Source: Thalassospira australica
GTDB taxonomy: Bacteria; Pseudomonadota; Alphaproteobacteria; Rhodospirillales; Thalassospiraceae
Direction of reading: 5' to 3'
Assembly: GCF_000763295.1 (NCBI RefSeq)
Contig: NZ_JRJE01000031.1
Coordinates: 372,001-436,000 of the forward strand
DNA: 64,000 nucleotides
Shown: positions 45,263-55,842 of the stretch, piece after piece
Layout of the letters: each line of letters begins with the position of its first letter
Numbering within the stretch: the first letter of the stretch is position 1
Made by a program: the position numbers and the translations under genes
Notes under the pieces: generated by a model
Database searches by the model: none
What the model was told of the DNA's origin: nothing
Seen by the model: only the letters and a program-made list of their open reading frames with translations

Positions 45263-47449
45263 CTAACGCCCGGCTTTCCCGCCAATGATGATCCAGGGCC
45301 AATTGCCCGTTTTGTCACGCACGGTCTTGATTTGGGGTTTGTCAGTTTCATCTGCGGCCAGTGTGACCGCGACACCGCCCTGCCACCACAGCACGTCATC
45401 ATCAATGACAACGCCCCTCCCCGCCTTTTGGCAATTGGCGGGCAAATCCGTTTGTTGATTAACAACGATATCGGCATTTCGACAGGCGTAAAACGGATTG
45501 CCGATCTGACTTGCCAAGACAATCCGTGCCGTTGTGTCGCCCGACGTAATATTCAAATGGCATGGGTCGCCTTGACAAACCTGAACACGATCTTCCTGTT
45601 GTTCCGGCCGCACGCCAAAACGGCCCATCCAGATCTGTTGCTGAAAACGGCTTAATCCGCCTGAAACATGAAGGATTTCCGTTTCAGAATCATACACCGC
45701 CCAACCTTCACGATCCCCCGAAATCAGGATTTCCGGGGCCCTGTGCATGATCTGAACCCCAATGGCAGCGATAATGATCGGGATCACCGGAATGACAAGT
45801 CGCTTGTCGCGCCACACAACCACCCAGGCCAATACAAGCAACGCTGACGCAACGGTAAACATGTTCAGACCCGTGACATACCAAAGCCCCCAGTCCTGAG
45901 CTGCGACGAGGTCTGCTGTTTCAAGCAATATGGTTAATCCCGGCTTCATCGCCGCCAAAGGCAGCGACGCAAGTCCGATTGGAGTCAGTGCAAGGGTCAC
46001 AACAATCCACGGCATCACCCAAAAGGCCATAACCGGTATCGCGACCAGATTGGCCAGAATGCCCAACATCGAAATACGACCAAAATGATACCCGATGATC
46101 GGCGCCGTCACTGCGGTCACGATCAGACTTGTGATCAGCAAGCCAACAAGATAAAGCGCACCGCGCTCATACCATGACAGCATTCCCTGCCGATCGAGCC
46201 ATGTCCGGCCCGGCCCGTTGTAAAAAGCAACCAGTGCCCCGACCGCGGCAAAGGACAACTGGAAACTGGCCCCCAAGACCGCGTCTGGCCGCAGCACCAG
46301 GACAACAATGGCTGCCACCCCGACAAGACGCAGCGAAATCGCACGTCGATCAAGCAACAGAGCAACCCAAACCACAAGCAACATCACAAAGGCGCGCTGG
46401 GTCGGAATTGTCGCGCCCGACAGCCCCAGATACACCAAACCAGAAAGCATCGCAGCCATGGCCGCCCACTTCTTGATCGGGTAACGCAGGGCAATCGGCG
46501 GAACCGCCGCCAAACCAAACCGGATCAGAAAGAACACGGTTCCACATAGCAGCCCCATATGCAGACCGGAAATCGCAAGAAGATGTGCGAGCCCAGACTT
46601 GCGCAAATTATCAGCAATAACAGGCAAAACCGCCCCCCTTTCACCGATGATCAGTGCCTTGGCTATTCCGGCCTCGGGGCCTGCGATATTACTGCCGATG
46701 ACCTCAGATACATTTTGACGTGCACCCTCAACAACATTCGATAAATAACTGTTATCTATAGATGTATCATTTCCAATCACTTCGAATTGACGCCCAAAGA
46801 CAAACCCTGAAGCGCCGATACCACTGAAGTAAAGGTTGCGGGCAAAATCCGGGTCACCCGGTACAGACGGAGGTCGCAACGGAAAAAGCCTTGCCCGGGC
46901 CCATAGCTGATCACCAATGGCCAAAGTACTGTCACCAAGGAAGCTTAGCCGTATTTTCCAATCGATTTGGTCATCTGGCAGACCTTCAATTTTGGATGGC
47001 TGCAAGGTTACCCGGATACGACTGCCGCGTGGCTCAAGCCCAATCACCGTGCCCGTGACTTCGGTACTGTAAAGCGTTTTGGTTGGAATGTGAGTTGGTC
47101 CCAACTCTGTATGAAGGGCGGCAATCAAACCACCAAATGCCATGCTTGCCGCCAACTGAAACCCAAAGGCGATGATCGCAACGCGCCGGGACATCCAAAA
47201 CCCGCAGCATAAAAGAATCACAACCAGGCCAATTTGACTGAGCCCAATTCGCGCAGGAAGCAAAAAATACACCCCGCATCCCAACCCAAAGAAGATAACC
47301 GATGAAAGGAACCACTTATTTCTTTGGCTTGTAACAACAAAATCAATTTGTGAAAAAACACTCGTAATAGATTGTTTTGATTTAATTTTAGACGTCATTA
47401 TACGACGAATGTCCAATAGCCCGCCTGCCGCATTGTTTCTATCTAACAT
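45263..47449 (-). CDS. comEC: ComEC/Rec2 family inner-membrane DNA channel protein
   Basis: Putative channel that carries transforming DNA across the inner membrane. The 728-residue protein has an N-terminal two- to three-span region, a soluble DUF4131-like part (about 105-245), and the Competence domain with LAHLLAISGLHMGLL and FQLSFAAVGALV across about eight further spans. The C-terminal soluble part lacks the HxHxDH motif of the nuclease-type metallo-beta-lactamase domain, as is usual in alphaproteobacterial members. Start uncertain: ATG 47449 (728 residues) or ATG 47398 (711), neither with a ribosome site. Its first 120 bases are distinctly AT-rich. Divergent from gltX. Confidence 0.88.
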   Translation of the reverse strand: MLDRNNAAGGLLDIRRIMTSKIKSKQSITSVFSQIDFVVTSQRNKWFLSSVIFFGLGCGVYFLLPARIGLSQIGLVVILLCCGFWMSRRVAIIAFGFQLAASMAFGGLIAALHTELGPTHIPTKTLYSTEVTGTVIGLEPRGSRIRVTLQPSKIEGLPDDQIDWKIRLSFLGDSTLAIGDQLWARARLFPLRPPSVPGDPDFARNLYFSGIGASGFVFGRQFEVIGNDTSIDNSYLSNVVEGARQNVSEVIGSNIAGPEAGIAKALIIGERGAVLPVIADNLRKSGLAHLLAISGLHMGLLCGTVFFLIRFGLAAVPPIALRYPIKKWAAMAAMLSGLVYLGLSGATIPTQRAFVMLLVVWVALLLDRRAISLRLVGVAAIVVLVLRPDAVLGASFQLSFAAVGALVAFYNGPGRTWLDRQGMLSWYERGALYLVGLLITSLIVTAVTAPIIGYHFGRISMLGILANLVAIPVMAFWVMPWIVVTLALTPIGLASLPLAAMKPGLTILLETADLVAAQDWGLWYVTGLNMFTVASALLVLAWVVVWRDKRLVIPVIPIIIAAIGVQIMHRAPEILISGDREGWAVYDSETEILHVSGGLSRFQQQIWMGRFGVRPEQQEDRVQVCQGDPCHLNITSGDTTARIVLASQIGNPFYACRNADIVVNQQTDLPANCQKAGRGVVIDDDVLWWQGGVAVTLAADETDKPQIKTVRDKTGNWPWIIIGGKAGR

Positions 47450-47542
47450 CCGCTGTGGTGCAACAGCGTGTCATTTGTGTTATAGCCTGCACCCCAAAAG
47501 TCCACAGGACAAGCGACAACATCCAAATAACGGATAGATTGA

Positions 47543-48949
47543 ATGACGGTTGTTACCCGTTTTGCCCCGTCCCCGACCGGGTTTCTACATATCGGCGGCG
47601 CACGCACCGCTCTTTATAATTGGCTTTATGCCAAACATACCGGTGGCAAGTTCTTGCTCCGGATCGAGGATACCGACCGTGAACGTTCAACGCCCGAGGC
47701 CGTTGATGCGATCTTTGACGGCTTGAACTGGCTTGGCCTGACCGCAGACGAAGAACCGACTTTCCAGTTTTCTCGTCGCGACCGCCACGCAGAGGTCGCC
47801 CAACAGCTCCTTGATGCCGGTAAGGCGTATTATTGCTATTGCTCGCAAGACGAACTGACGGCCATGCGCGAAAAAGCCCGCGCGGAAGGCCGCCCGATGA
47901 AATATGACGGCACCTGGCGCGATCGCGATCCGTCCGAGGCCCCCGAAGGGGTAAAGCCTGTTGTGCGTGTGAAAGCACCGCAAGAAGGCGATGCGGTGAT
48001 CAGTGATCAGGTTCAGGGTGAAGTTCGTGTCGGCAACGAGCAGCTTGACGATTATGTCATTCTGCGCGGTGACGGGACGCCGACCTATATGCTGTCGGTT
48101 GTGGTTGATGACCATGACATGGGTGTGACCAACGTTATCCGCGGGGACGATCACCTGACCAATGCGTTCCGCCAAAAGGTGATTTATGACGCAATGGGTT
48201 GGGATGTTCCGACCTTTGCCCATATTCCGCTGATCCACGGTCCGGATGGTGCCAAGCTTTCCAAACGTCATGGTGCGCTTGGTGTTGATGCTTATCGCGA
48301 CGAAATGGGCTTCTTGCCCGAAGCCATCAACAATTATCTTCTGCGTCTTGGCTGGGGCCATGGCGACGATGAAATCATTTCGACCGAGCAGGCCATTGAA
48401 TGGTTCGACATCAAGGATGTCGGCAAAGGTGCTGCACGTTTCGACGTTGCAAAGCTGACCAACCTGAATGGGATCTATCTGCGTCAGGCAGAAGATCAGC
48501 GCCTTGTTGACGAGATCGCACCGCTGATTGCCAAGAAGATTGGCGTCGATGCAATTGATGCATCGCAAAAAGAAATCTTGATCAACGGCATGTCAGGCCT
48601 TAAAGAAAGAGCCAAGACTCTTCTTGAGCTCGCCGACTCTTCGGCCTTCTACGTTACCGATGGCGTTACGTCATTTAACGAGAAAGCCCAGTCCCTGATT
48701 GACGGTGCACCTGAAGGCCTGTTCAAGGAACTGGCCAACAATCTTGAAGCACTTGATAGCTGGACCGAAGAGGACGTTGACGCAAGTGTTCGTGCCATTG
48801 CCGAAAAATTCGATCTGAAACTTGGCAAAGTTGCGCAGCCCTTGCGGGCGGTGCTTACCGGCTCCAACTCTTCACCAGGCATATTTGAAGTAATGATCGT
48901 GCTTGGCAAAACACAAACGCTGAAACGCATTCGCCATTTTGATGCCTAA
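47543..48949 (+). CDS. gltX: Glutamyl-tRNA synthetase
   Basis: Charges tRNA-Glu. In the 468-residue class I synthetase the HIGH motif is [20 protein letters not shown] and the KMSKS motif is KLSKRHG (about residue 239). Zinc-type cysteines ([10 protein letters not shown]) and the C-terminal anticodon-binding helical domain with [17 protein letters not shown] follow. GGATAG precedes the ATG. Proteobacteria often carry a second gltX; whether this one also charges tRNA-Gln cannot be told. gltX-gltA order, with comEC divergent, is conserved in Rhodospirillales. Confidence 0.95.
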   Translation: MTVVTRFAPSPTGFLHIGGARTALYNWLYAKHTGGKFLLRIEDTDRERSTPEAVDAIFDGLNWLGLTADEEPTFQFSRRDRHAEVAQQLLDAGKAYYCYCSQDELTAMREKARAEGRPMKYDGTWRDRDPSEAPEGVKPVVRVKAPQEGDAVISDQVQGEVRVGNEQLDDYVILRGDGTPTYMLSVVVDDHDMGVTNVIRGDDHLTNAFRQKVIYDAMGWDVPTFAHIPLIHGPDGAKLSKRHGALGVDAYRDEMGFLPEAINNYLLRLGWGHGDDEIISTEQAIEWFDIKDVGKGAARFDVAKLTNLNGIYLRQAEDQRLVDEIAPLIAKKIGVDAIDASQKEILINGMSGLKERAKTLLELADSSAFYVTDGVTSFNEKAQSLIDGAPEGLFKELANNLEALDSWTEEDVDASVRAIAEKFDLKLGKVAQPLRAVLTGSNSSPGIFEVMIVLGKTQTLKRIRHFDA

Positions 48950-48987
48950 CAACAGCGAATAAAGAAAAACTAATAACCCGTTTGCGC

Positions 48988-49017
48988 TTGGTGCGCCGCA
49001 GCATTATGCTGCACCAA
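48988..49017 (+). other. Stem-loop between gltX and gltA
   Basis: A GCAGCAT-T-ATGCTGC palindrome (48998-49012) is flanked by TTGGT (48988-48992) and ACCAA (49013-49017), making an extended hairpin with a small bulge. It lies 42 bases before the gltA ATG and is not followed by a T run, so it may act in the gltA leader or mark the gltX 3' end. Confidence 0.5.
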
Positions 49018-49059
49018 ACTTGAAACCGTGTTCGTTCAAACAGGGAAGGAAAAATAGTC

Positions 49060-50367
49060 ATGGCTTCTAATTCCAAGACTTCCCACACCGTGACACTGAC
49101 CGACAATGCCACTGGCAAGTCGTTCGAGATGCCGGTGCTTGAGGGTAGTGTAGGCCCGTCTGTCATCGACATTCGCAAGCTGTATTCTGAAACCGGATAT
49201 TTCACCTATGATCCGGGCTTCACTTCGACCGGCTCCTGCCAGTCCGAACTGACCTATATTGATGGCGACGTTGGCATTCTGCGTCACCGCGGTTATGCAA
49301 TTGACGAACTTGCAGAAAACGCCGACTTCCTCGAAGTCTGCCACCTGCTGCTTTATGGTGAGCTGCCCAATGCCACCGAGAAAAGCCAGTTCGAAAACGA
49401 TATCACCATGCACACCATGGTCCACGAACAGATGCGCAATTTCTATAACGGTTTCCGCCGTGACGCGCATCCGATGGCCATCATGGTTGGTGTTATTGGT
49501 GCAATGTCTGCTTTCTATCATGACAGCACCGACATCAATGACCCGCAGCAGCGCCTGATTTCGGCATATCGCCTTATTGCGAAAATGCCGACCATTGCAG
49601 CGATGGCATACAAATATTCCATCGGTCAGCCGTTCCGTTATCCGAACAACAAGCTTGGCTATGCAGAAAACTTCCTGCAGATGATGTTTGGTAACCCGTG
49701 CGAAGACTATGAAGTCAATCCGGTTCTGGCCAAAGCAATGGATCGCATCCTGATCCTGCATGCTGACCACGAACAGAATGCGTCGACCTCGACCGTTCGT
49801 CTGGCTGGTTCTTCGGGCGCAAACCCGTTTGCATGTATTGCTGCTGGTATCGCATCCCTTTGGGGTCCGGCACATGGTGGCGCGAACGAAGCCGTTCTGA
49901 AAATGCTGAACGAAATCGGCGATGTGAAAAACATTCCGGAATTCGTCGCAAAAGCAAAAGACAAGAACGATCCGTTCCGTCTGATGGGCTTTGGCCATCG
50001 TGTTTACAAAAACTACGATCCGCGCGCCAAAGTCATGCAGGAAACCTGTCACGAAGTTCTTAAGGAACTCAACATTCAGGATCCGCTGCTTGACGTTGCC
50101 CAGGAACTTGAGCGTATCGCACGTGAAGACGAGTACTTCATCGAGAAGAAACTCTATCCGAACGTCGACTTCTATTCGGGCATCATCTTCAAGGCGATGG
50201 GCATTCCGGTCAGCATGTTTACCGTGCTGTTCGCGGTTGCGCGTACCGTCGGCTGGATTTCGCAGTGGAAAGAGATGATCGAAGATCCGTCGCAGAAAAT
50301 CGGTCGTCCGCGTCAGCTGTTTACCGGCATCGAAGAACGTCCGTTTGTTCCGGTCGAAAAGCGTTAA
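49060..50367 (+). CDS. gltA: Citrate synthase (type I)
   Basis: Condenses oxaloacetate with acetyl-CoA, the entry step of the citric acid cycle. The 435-residue length and the N-terminal extension ([19 protein letters not shown]) fit the hexameric, NADH-sensitive type I enzymes. Catalytic residues are in [15 protein letters not shown] (His), [13 protein letters not shown] (His) and YPNVDFYSG (Asp). AAGGAAA lies about ten bases before the ATG. It uses the acetyl-CoA made by the pyruvate dehydrogenase encoded near 25-29 kb. A strong terminator follows. Confidence 0.96.
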   Translation: MASNSKTSHTVTLTDNATGKSFEMPVLEGSVGPSVIDIRKLYSETGYFTYDPGFTSTGSCQSELTYIDGDVGILRHRGYAIDELAENADFLEVCHLLLYGELPNATEKSQFENDITMHTMVHEQMRNFYNGFRRDAHPMAIMVGVIGAMSAFYHDSTDINDPQQRLISAYRLIAKMPTIAAMAYKYSIGQPFRYPNNKLGYAENFLQMMFGNPCEDYEVNPVLAKAMDRILILHADHEQNASTSTVRLAGSSGANPFACIAAGIASLWGPAHGGANEAVLKMLNEIGDVKNIPEFVAKAKDKNDPFRLMGFGHRVYKNYDPRAKVMQETCHEVLKELNIQDPLLDVAQELERIAREDEYFIEKKLYPNVDFYSGIIFKAMGIPVSMFTVLFAVARTVGWISQWKEMIEDPSQKIGRPRQLFTGIEERPFVPVEKR

Positions 50368-50389
50368 GCGCCTACGATCTATTGACAAG

Positions 50390-50420
50390 AAAAAGGCCCG
50401 GAGTTTTCCGGGCCTTTTTT
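50390..50420. terminator. Bidirectional terminator between gltA and gloA
   Basis: AAAAAGGCCCGG (50390-50401) and CCGGGCCTTTTT (50408-50419) form a 12-bp stem with a six-base loop and a T run on both strands, ending the convergent gltA and gloA transcripts. Confidence 0.9.
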
Positions 50421-50463
50421 GTATCGATGGGCAGGCTTCCCCTGCCCCGGACAACAGGTTTGC

Positions 50464-50904
50464 TTACCAGCTGCCGGTGTTTTCCATGCTGGCCCACGGT
50501 TCTGCCGGCGCCAGAGATTCACCCTTTTGCAGGAATTCGATAGAAATACCGTCTGGTGAACGGACAAACGCCATATGACCGTCACGCGGCGGACGGTTGA
50601 TGGTGACACCGGCATCCATCAGCTTTTGGCAAAGCGCATAGATGTCATCGACCTCATAAGCCAGGTGACCAAAGTTACGACCGCCAGAATAGCTTTCCGG
50701 ATCCCAATTATAGGTAAGCTCAAGTTCCGGTGCCTTGTTGGCCTTTGCACTTTGAACATCGGCGGGCGGCGCAAGATAGATCAGCGTGAAACGGCCCTTC
50801 TCGCTTTCGATGCGGCGGGTCTCTGTCATGCCAAGAAGGTCGCAATAGAACTTCATCGACTCATCAATATTTTCAACGCGTACCATCGTGTGCAGATAGC
50901 GCAT
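50464..50904 (-). CDS. gloA: Lactoylglutathione lyase (glyoxalase I)
   Basis: Isomerises the methylglyoxal-glutathione adduct to lactoylglutathione, detoxifying a glycolytic by-product. In the 146-residue VOC-fold protein the four metal ligands are visible: His5, Glu62 (ELELTYNW), His80 (NFGHLAYEV) and Glu123 (SIEFLQ). The FYCDLLGMTETRR segment is typical of glyoxalase I. It sits 73 bases after lpxB on the same strand and ends at the shared terminator, so it may be the last gene of the lipid A run. Confidence 0.93.
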   Translation of the reverse strand: MRYLHTMVRVENIDESMKFYCDLLGMTETRRIESEKGRFTLIYLAPPADVQSAKANKAPELELTYNWDPESYSGGRNFGHLAYEVDDIYALCQKLMDAGVTINRPPRDGHMAFVRSPDGISIEFLQKGESLAPAEPWASMENTGSW

Positions 50905-50977
50905 AACATTGTCTCCGTTATGAATTGCAATGCGAAGAACCTAATTGGAATGGCTTTTTGATGCCACCCGTAACCGG

Positions 50978-52144
50978 TTATTTTTTCGCGATGATTTTCA
51001 AGATTTGCGCGGCGGCCTTTTCGCTGGGCGGCGTATCGCCAAATCCCAGCATTGTGCAGGCTTGATCAAAACCGGCGATTTGATCCCGTCGTTGCGGGCC
51101 ATCGGCCATCAAGGCGTCAAGGACCGGTGTTATGTTCCGGGCTGTGCAGTTTTCCTGCAAAAATTCCGGGATCAGCTTTTTACCAAGAACCAGATTAACA
51201 ATGGTTACGGTGTCAATCCTGATCAGTCGTTTTGCAATCCAGCCTGTAATCGCATTGACCTGATAGGCAATGACATGCGGCACACCGGCAATTGCCAGTT
51301 CAAGCGATACCGTACCGGAAGCCGCAAGCGCGCAGTTGGCTGCTGAAAACGCATCATGGCGTTCCTGATCGGTTGCAACGACAATCGGATCAAGCGGCCA
51401 TGATTTCATTTCTTCGGTAACAGTGTCTGCCACCTTGCTGACTGTTGGCACGACAATGCGGGCATCGGGATATTTGATCGCCAGTTCGTCAATGACTTTG
51501 CGAAATACCGGCAAGAGGCGTTTGACTTCTGAATTGCGGCTTCCGGGCAGGACAGCCAGAAGCTTTTGATCGGCTTTCAGATCGTGCTCGGCCCGAAACC
51601 GTTCCCGATCCCCGTCATGGCGTTCTTCGACCGCTGAGTGGCCGATAAAGGTGGTTGGCAGGCCTTCTTTTTCAAAATAAGGCGGCTCAAACGGCAACAG
51701 GGCCAGAAGATGGTCAAGAAAACCGGCAATTTTCTTTGCCCGGCCTTTGCGCCATGCCCAGACAGACGGCGCGACATAATGCACCAGCGGGATGCCCTTG
51801 CCCTTAAGCTTTTTACCAACCCGAAAGCTGAAATCCGGCGCATCAATGGTGATGACGACATCGGGTCGTTCGGATTTGGCAAAGTCAGCCGTTTGGGAAA
51901 TGCGTTTAAGCAGATGCGGAATATGGGGGAGAACCTCTGTCAGGCCCATCACCGACATTTCATTCATCGGAAACAGGCTTTTGAGCCCTTCGCGTTCCAT
52001 ACGCGGGCCACCGACACCGATGAAGCGAATATCATCCTGTTTGGCCTTAAGTGCCGCCATCAGTCGGCCGCCCAGTTGATCGCCGGATGCCTCACCGGCC
52101 ACAAGCATGATCTTCGGGCCGAGGGGTGCGACGTCATCCGTCAT
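50978..52144 (-). CDS. lpxB: Lipid-A-disaccharide synthase
   Basis: GT-B glycosyltransferase joining UDP-diacylglucosamine to lipid X to form the lipid A disaccharide. The 388-residue protein has the GEASGDQLGG N-terminal motif, a central hydrophobic patch (YVAPSVWAWRKGRAKKI) and LAVLPGSRNSEVKRLLP for nucleotide binding. The ATG lies 11 bases inside the lpxI end, implying coupling. It directly uses the product of LpxI encoded next to it. Confidence 0.95.
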   Translation of the reverse strand: MTDDVAPLGPKIMLVAGEASGDQLGGRLMAALKAKQDDIRFIGVGGPRMEREGLKSLFPMNEMSVMGLTEVLPHIPHLLKRISQTADFAKSERPDVVITIDAPDFSFRVGKKLKGKGIPLVHYVAPSVWAWRKGRAKKIAGFLDHLLALLPFEPPYFEKEGLPTTFIGHSAVEERHDGDRERFRAEHDLKADQKLLAVLPGSRNSEVKRLLPVFRKVIDELAIKYPDARIVVPTVSKVADTVTEEMKSWPLDPIVVATDQERHDAFSAANCALAASGTVSLELAIAGVPHVIAYQVNAITGWIAKRLIRIDTVTIVNLVLGKKLIPEFLQENCTARNITPVLDALMADGPQRRDQIAGFDQACTMLGFGDTPPSEKAAAQILKIIAKK

Positions 52145-52997
52145 TGTCGCGTTCTCCGTCCGTCAGCGACAAACCAACAACAAACAGGCCCAGTGCATCA
52201 GCACGGGCAATCACCGGCGCACGATCGATGATCATGGTTCCGCCCGCCAGCAACGCGATGCCGCGCAAACCAGCCTTGTGGGCTTCTTCGATGGTTGTCA
52301 TGCCGATTGCAGGCAGATCAAGGCGTTTATCCTGCTGGGGCTTGGCGGATTTCACAAGAACGCCCCCAACGCCTTCGCGCCGATAGTTTACCGACCGGCG
52401 GATCATTTCGTCTGTGCCCTCGATGGCTTCGAGCGCCAAAACAAGCCCCTGCTGGACAACGCAGCCCTGTCCGACATCCGCCTGCCCCAGTGTTCGCGCA
52501 ACCCAAAGCCCGTGACGCGCGTCGCTTAGGGCCTGTTCGTCGGGCTGAATTGCCCCCAAGACACCTTCGTTGACAGCCAAATCACCCAGGATTTCATGTG
52601 CACCAAGCAGCCTAAACCCTTCGCGTTCAAGTTCCTTGCCAACAAGTTGCAACAAACCGTCATCGCCAAGTGCCTTGGTGCCGACTTTCATCAAAAGCTT
52701 AGCCGCACGCCAATCAGGTCGGATTGACGACAGACTGGGACGCGCGACTTTGCCTGCCAGCACGACGTCCTGACAGGCATGGTCACGCATCGCATCAAGT
52801 ATCTTGGCAGCAGCGCCAAGACGTACCGTCACATGAGGATAGTCATCAAGCGCAGGATCATCTGCATAGCCATCAAGCTTCACAATGCAGACATCACGCC
52901 CCGCGCCTTTGGCAGCAACAGCCAAACGGGCCGGAAGTGCACCACCCCCGGCAATAATCCCCAATTTCGGCTGCGGATTATCCTGCAGAGCTGTCAT
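52134..52997 (-). CDS. lpxI: UDP-2,3-diacylglucosamine diphosphatase LpxI
   Basis: Hydrolyses UDP-2,3-diacylglucosamine to lipid X in the lipid A pathway. LpxI (DUF1009) replaces the unrelated LpxH of gammaproteobacteria in alphaproteobacteria. The 287-residue protein has an N-terminal LGIIAGGGALPARLA segment, VLAGKVARPSLS, and the C-terminal GQGCVVQQGLVLALEAIEGT with DLPAIGMTTIEEAHKAGLRG. It overlaps lpxA by 20 bases and lpxB by 11. Confidence 0.94.
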   Translation of the reverse strand: MTALQDNPQPKLGIIAGGGALPARLAVAAKGAGRDVCIVKLDGYADDPALDDYPHVTVRLGAAAKILDAMRDHACQDVVLAGKVARPSLSSIRPDWRAAKLLMKVGTKALGDDGLLQLVGKELEREGFRLLGAHEILGDLAVNEGVLGAIQPDEQALSDARHGLWVARTLGQADVGQGCVVQQGLVLALEAIEGTDEMIRRSVNYRREGVGGVLVKSAKPQQDKRLDLPAIGMTTIEEAHKAGLRGIALLAGGTMIIDRAPVIARADALGLFVVGLSLTDGERDNDG

Positions 52998-53781
52998 ATT
53001 TCGGCGTGCATACGGATCGCATGCTTTCGGCTTGAAGGAAGTCGATGATTTCCATTACCGGTCCAACACCCTCGAAGTCTGTTGCGACTTCTGCGACGCG
53101 CTCGGCAAGGGTGCCCTCCTGGGCAAACAGCAATCGATAGGCCTTGCGCAGGGAATGGATGGTTTCACGATCAAACCCACGACGTTTCAGGCCAATGATG
53201 TTCAGACCAGACAAATACGCCCGGTTACCGATGACCGAACCATAGGGAATAATGTCGCTTTCAACGCCCGTCATTCCGCCAATCATCGCATGCTTGCCAA
53301 TACGTACGAACTGATGCACCGCAGAAAGGCCACCGACAATCGCAAAGTCCTCGACAAGAACGTGGCCGGCCAACGTGCCGTTATTGACCAGAATGCAGTG
53401 GTTGCCAACGTGACAGTCATGGCCAACATGTGCGCCTGTCATCAAAAGACAGTCGTCACCGATGGTTGTTTCCATCCCGCCACCTTCGGTGCCGGGATTA
53501 AGCGTTGCGCCTTCGCGAATTTTGGTGCGCTTCCCGACGATCAGGCGGCTATTTTCACCCTTGAACTTTAAGTCCTGCGGTGCGTGACCAACGGATGCAA
53601 ATGGATAGACCTCGCACTGATCGCCAAGTGTGGTGTGCCCTGCGACCGCCACATGGCTGTGCAGTTTCACGCCATCACCCAAGACAACATTCGGGCCAAC
53701 AACGCTGTAAGGCCCGATTTCGACATCCTGACCAATCTGCGCGCCATCTTCGACGACGGCGGTTGGATGTACTTTTGACAT
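52978..53781 (-). CDS. lpxA: UDP-N-acetylglucosamine acyltransferase
   Basis: First step of lipid A synthesis, 3-O-acylation of UDP-GlcNAc. The 267-residue left-handed beta-helix shows many hexapeptide repeats (such as IGPYSVVGPNVVLGDG), the catalytic His121 in GAHVGHDCHVGN, and the C-terminal helical domain starting SGLNIIGLKRRGF. The ATG is two bases behind fabZ. It overlaps lpxI. Acyl-chain choice cannot be read reliably from sequence alone. Confidence 0.96.
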   Translation of the reverse strand: MSKVHPTAVVEDGAQIGQDVEIGPYSVVGPNVVLGDGVKLHSHVAVAGHTTLGDQCEVYPFASVGHAPQDLKFKGENSRLIVGKRTKIREGATLNPGTEGGGMETTIGDDCLLMTGAHVGHDCHVGNHCILVNNGTLAGHVLVEDFAIVGGLSAVHQFVRIGKHAMIGGMTGVESDIIPYGSVIGNRAYLSGLNIIGLKRRGFDRETIHSLRKAYRLLFAQEGTLAERVAEVATDFEGVGPVMEIIDFLQAESMRSVCTPKYDSSAG

Positions 53782-53783
53782 TA

Positions 53784-54233
53784 TCAGTTATCCCGGATCA
53801 TCGCGGCAATGGTGGCCTCGGCAACTACCTGGTCATCTACTTTGACCTGGCTTTCGAACTTCCAGACCGGGCCGCGGCTTTGTTTTTTGGTCACATGAAT
53901 ATGCATGACATCGCCCGGCGTCACCGGCTTGCGGAAGCGTGCGTTGTCGATGCTCATGAAATAGACCAGTTTTCCTTCTGCATCTTCGCCAAGCGTCTGC
54001 ACAACCAGGATTGCGGCTGTTTGCGCCATGCTTTCGACGATCAGGACACCAGGCATGATTGGCTGTTGCGGGAAATGCCCGGTAAACTGCGGCTCATTCA
54101 TGGTGACATTTTTGATGCCCGTCGCGGACTCACCAACATTGATATCGACAACCTTGTCGATCAGCAAAAACGGATAGCGATGCGGAATCATTTCCAGAAT
54201 GCGCTGAATATCAACATTTACCAGTTCGGTCAT
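53784..54233 (-). CDS. fabZ: 3-hydroxyacyl-ACP dehydratase FabZ
   Basis: Dehydrates 3-hydroxyacyl-ACP in fatty acid elongation, competing with LpxA and LpxD for 3-hydroxyacyl-ACP. The 149-residue hot-dog fold has [14 protein letters not shown], the catalytic His53 in [14 protein letters not shown] and Glu67. Located 11 bases behind lpxD and two bases before lpxA: the classic lpxD-fabZ-lpxA set. Confidence 0.96.
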   Translation of the reverse strand: MTELVNVDIQRILEMIPHRYPFLLIDKVVDINVGESATGIKNVTMNEPQFTGHFPQQPIMPGVLIVESMAQTAAILVVQTLGEDAEGKLVYFMSIDNARFRKPVTPGDVMHIHVTKKQSRGPVWKFESQVKVDDQVVAEATIAAMIRDN

Positions 54234-54244
54234 GTGTGTAGCCC

Positions 54245-55264
54245 TTATTTCTTTTTTCGTATCAGACGCGACAAGGCCACCGTCTGTTTATGATATTCCA
54301 TAACCGGAACCGCCGGGCTGCCGCCCACGGTTTCCCCCGGTCCGATATTTTTCATGACACCCGATTGTGCGGCGACTTTTGCGCCATCACCAATTTCGAG
54401 GTGCCCTGTAATGCCCGCTTGCCCTGCAAGCACGACAAAATTACCAAGCTTGGTCGACCCCGAAATCCCGACTTGCGAGACAACGACGCATCCCATGCCA
54501 AGTTCAACGTTATGTCCGATCTGAACCAGATTGTCGATACGGCAGCCATTGCCGATCACGGTGTCCGGCCCGGCGCCACGGTCGATCGTGCTGTTTGATC
54601 CGACTTCAACATCATTGCCAATGACAACACGGCCCAACTGCGGGACTTTTGCGTGCCCTTGTGGCCCCATGGCAAAGCCGAAGCCATCCTGACCAATGCG
54701 CGCCCCCGGATAGATCAGGCAAAGATTGCCAATCAGGCTGTGGCTGATAGAGGCATTTGCCCCCACCTTGCAACCAGCACCAATCACGACACCGTCTCCG
54801 ATGACCGCGTTTGATGCGATGATCGTGCCTTCGCCAATCTCGCAGTTTGCACCAATCACGGCACCCGCATCGACCTGCACACCTTTGGCAAGCGTGGCGG
54901 TCGGGTCAATCACGGCATGATCGGAAATCTGTCCGTTTCCGGTCTCGAACGGATAGAACGCTGTCGCGGCCTTTGCATATGCACGGTAAGGGTCATCGGT
55001 GGTAAACAACACCATACCTTCCGGTGCACGATCCGCAAACTCCGGCCGCACAAAGCAGGCACCAGCCTTGCTGTTGGTAAAGGCGTCGATATATTTGCGG
55101 TTGTCGAAGAAACTCAGGATATTGCCATCAGCATTCTGCAAAGGCGATACATCCATAAATTCCCGCGTTTCATCAGGCGCGTTTACCGGGGTTGCACCAG
55201 TAAGACTGGCGATTTCTGCTACGGTAAATGGGCCCTTGCGGCTAAAGAAACGCGCATCCGCCAT
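54245..55264 (-). CDS. lpxD: UDP-3-O-(3-hydroxyacyl)glucosamine N-acyltransferase
   Basis: Third step of lipid A synthesis, N-acylation. In the 339-residue protein an N-terminal uridine-binding domain (about 1-105) precedes a left-handed beta-helix of hexapeptide repeats, with the catalytic His in [12 protein letters not shown], and ends in a basic tail (SRLIRKKK). The ATG overlaps the skp TGA as TGATG. Confidence 0.95.
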   Translation of the reverse strand: MADARFFSRKGPFTVAEIASLTGATPVNAPDETREFMDVSPLQNADGNILSFFDNRKYIDAFTNSKAGACFVRPEFADRAPEGMVLFTTDDPYRAYAKAATAFYPFETGNGQISDHAVIDPTATLAKGVQVDAGAVIGANCEIGEGTIIASNAVIGDGVVIGAGCKVGANASISHSLIGNLCLIYPGARIGQDGFGFAMGPQGHAKVPQLGRVVIGNDVEVGSNSTIDRGAGPDTVIGNGCRIDNLVQIGHNVELGMGCVVVSQVGISGSTKLGNFVVLAGQAGITGHLEIGDGAKVAAQSGVMKNIGPGETVGGSPAVPVMEYHKQTVALSRLIRKKK

Positions 55265-55842
55265 CAGGAACCTTCCTTGAATTCAACCGTGATGGTCGGG
55301 ATTTCCTTGTTAACGCGATCAAAGACTTCCTGACTCGCATCCATTGATTTTGCAAACAACACAACCTGCTGCTTGTGCAGGACCAGGCTTGCGTTGCGTT
55401 CGCCTGCAACCTCACCGATGATGCCGTTCAGTGCCTGAGAAAACTTTGACTGCGCTTCTGCCAGGGCCTGGTCCAGAATGCGGCTACGCGCCTGGGCAAA
55501 CTTTTGGAACTCAGCCACTTTCTGCTGAAATTCTTTCTGCTTGCCCTGATAGACGTCTGCGGCCAGCAAAGTGCGTTGCTGCGCGAGTTGTTTTTCCTCT
55601 TCGCGCAGCCCCTGTTCCCGCGTCTCGATTTCCTGCTGATAGGCGACCTGACGCTCGCGAATTTGCTTTTTTGCATCCTGCATTGCCGATGCTTCGCGCA
55701 TAATGCCCGCGACATCCACAACCATTACCGATGCCACTGTTTCCGGGTCGGGTTCCTGTGCATGCGCAACCGGGGCGACTGCATAAACGCCGACCATTGC
55801 AAGCAAGACAAACAGTTTACGTAGAGATTTGATCATATTCAT
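55264..55842 (-). CDS. skp: Periplasmic chaperone Skp/OmpH family
   Basis: A 192-residue periplasmic chaperone for outer membrane proteins. A signal peptide (about 1-29, ending AHAQE) precedes a short beta domain ([13 protein letters not shown]) and a long coiled-coil tentacle rich in Gln, Glu and Lys (about 55-135), then a return beta strand. Coiled-coil length fits Skp. The start may be ATG 55842 or 55836. It is coupled to bamA through TAATG, the usual bamA-skp-lpxD order. Confidence 0.92.
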   Translation of the reverse strand: MNMIKSLRKLFVLLAMVGVYAVAPVAHAQEPDPETVASVMVVDVAGIMREASAMQDAKKQIRERQVAYQQEIETREQGLREEEKQLAQQRTLLAADVYQGKQKEFQQKVAEFQKFAQARSRILDQALAEAQSKFSQALNGIIGEVAGERNASLVLHKQQVVLFAKSMDASQEVFDRVNKEIPTITVEFKEGS

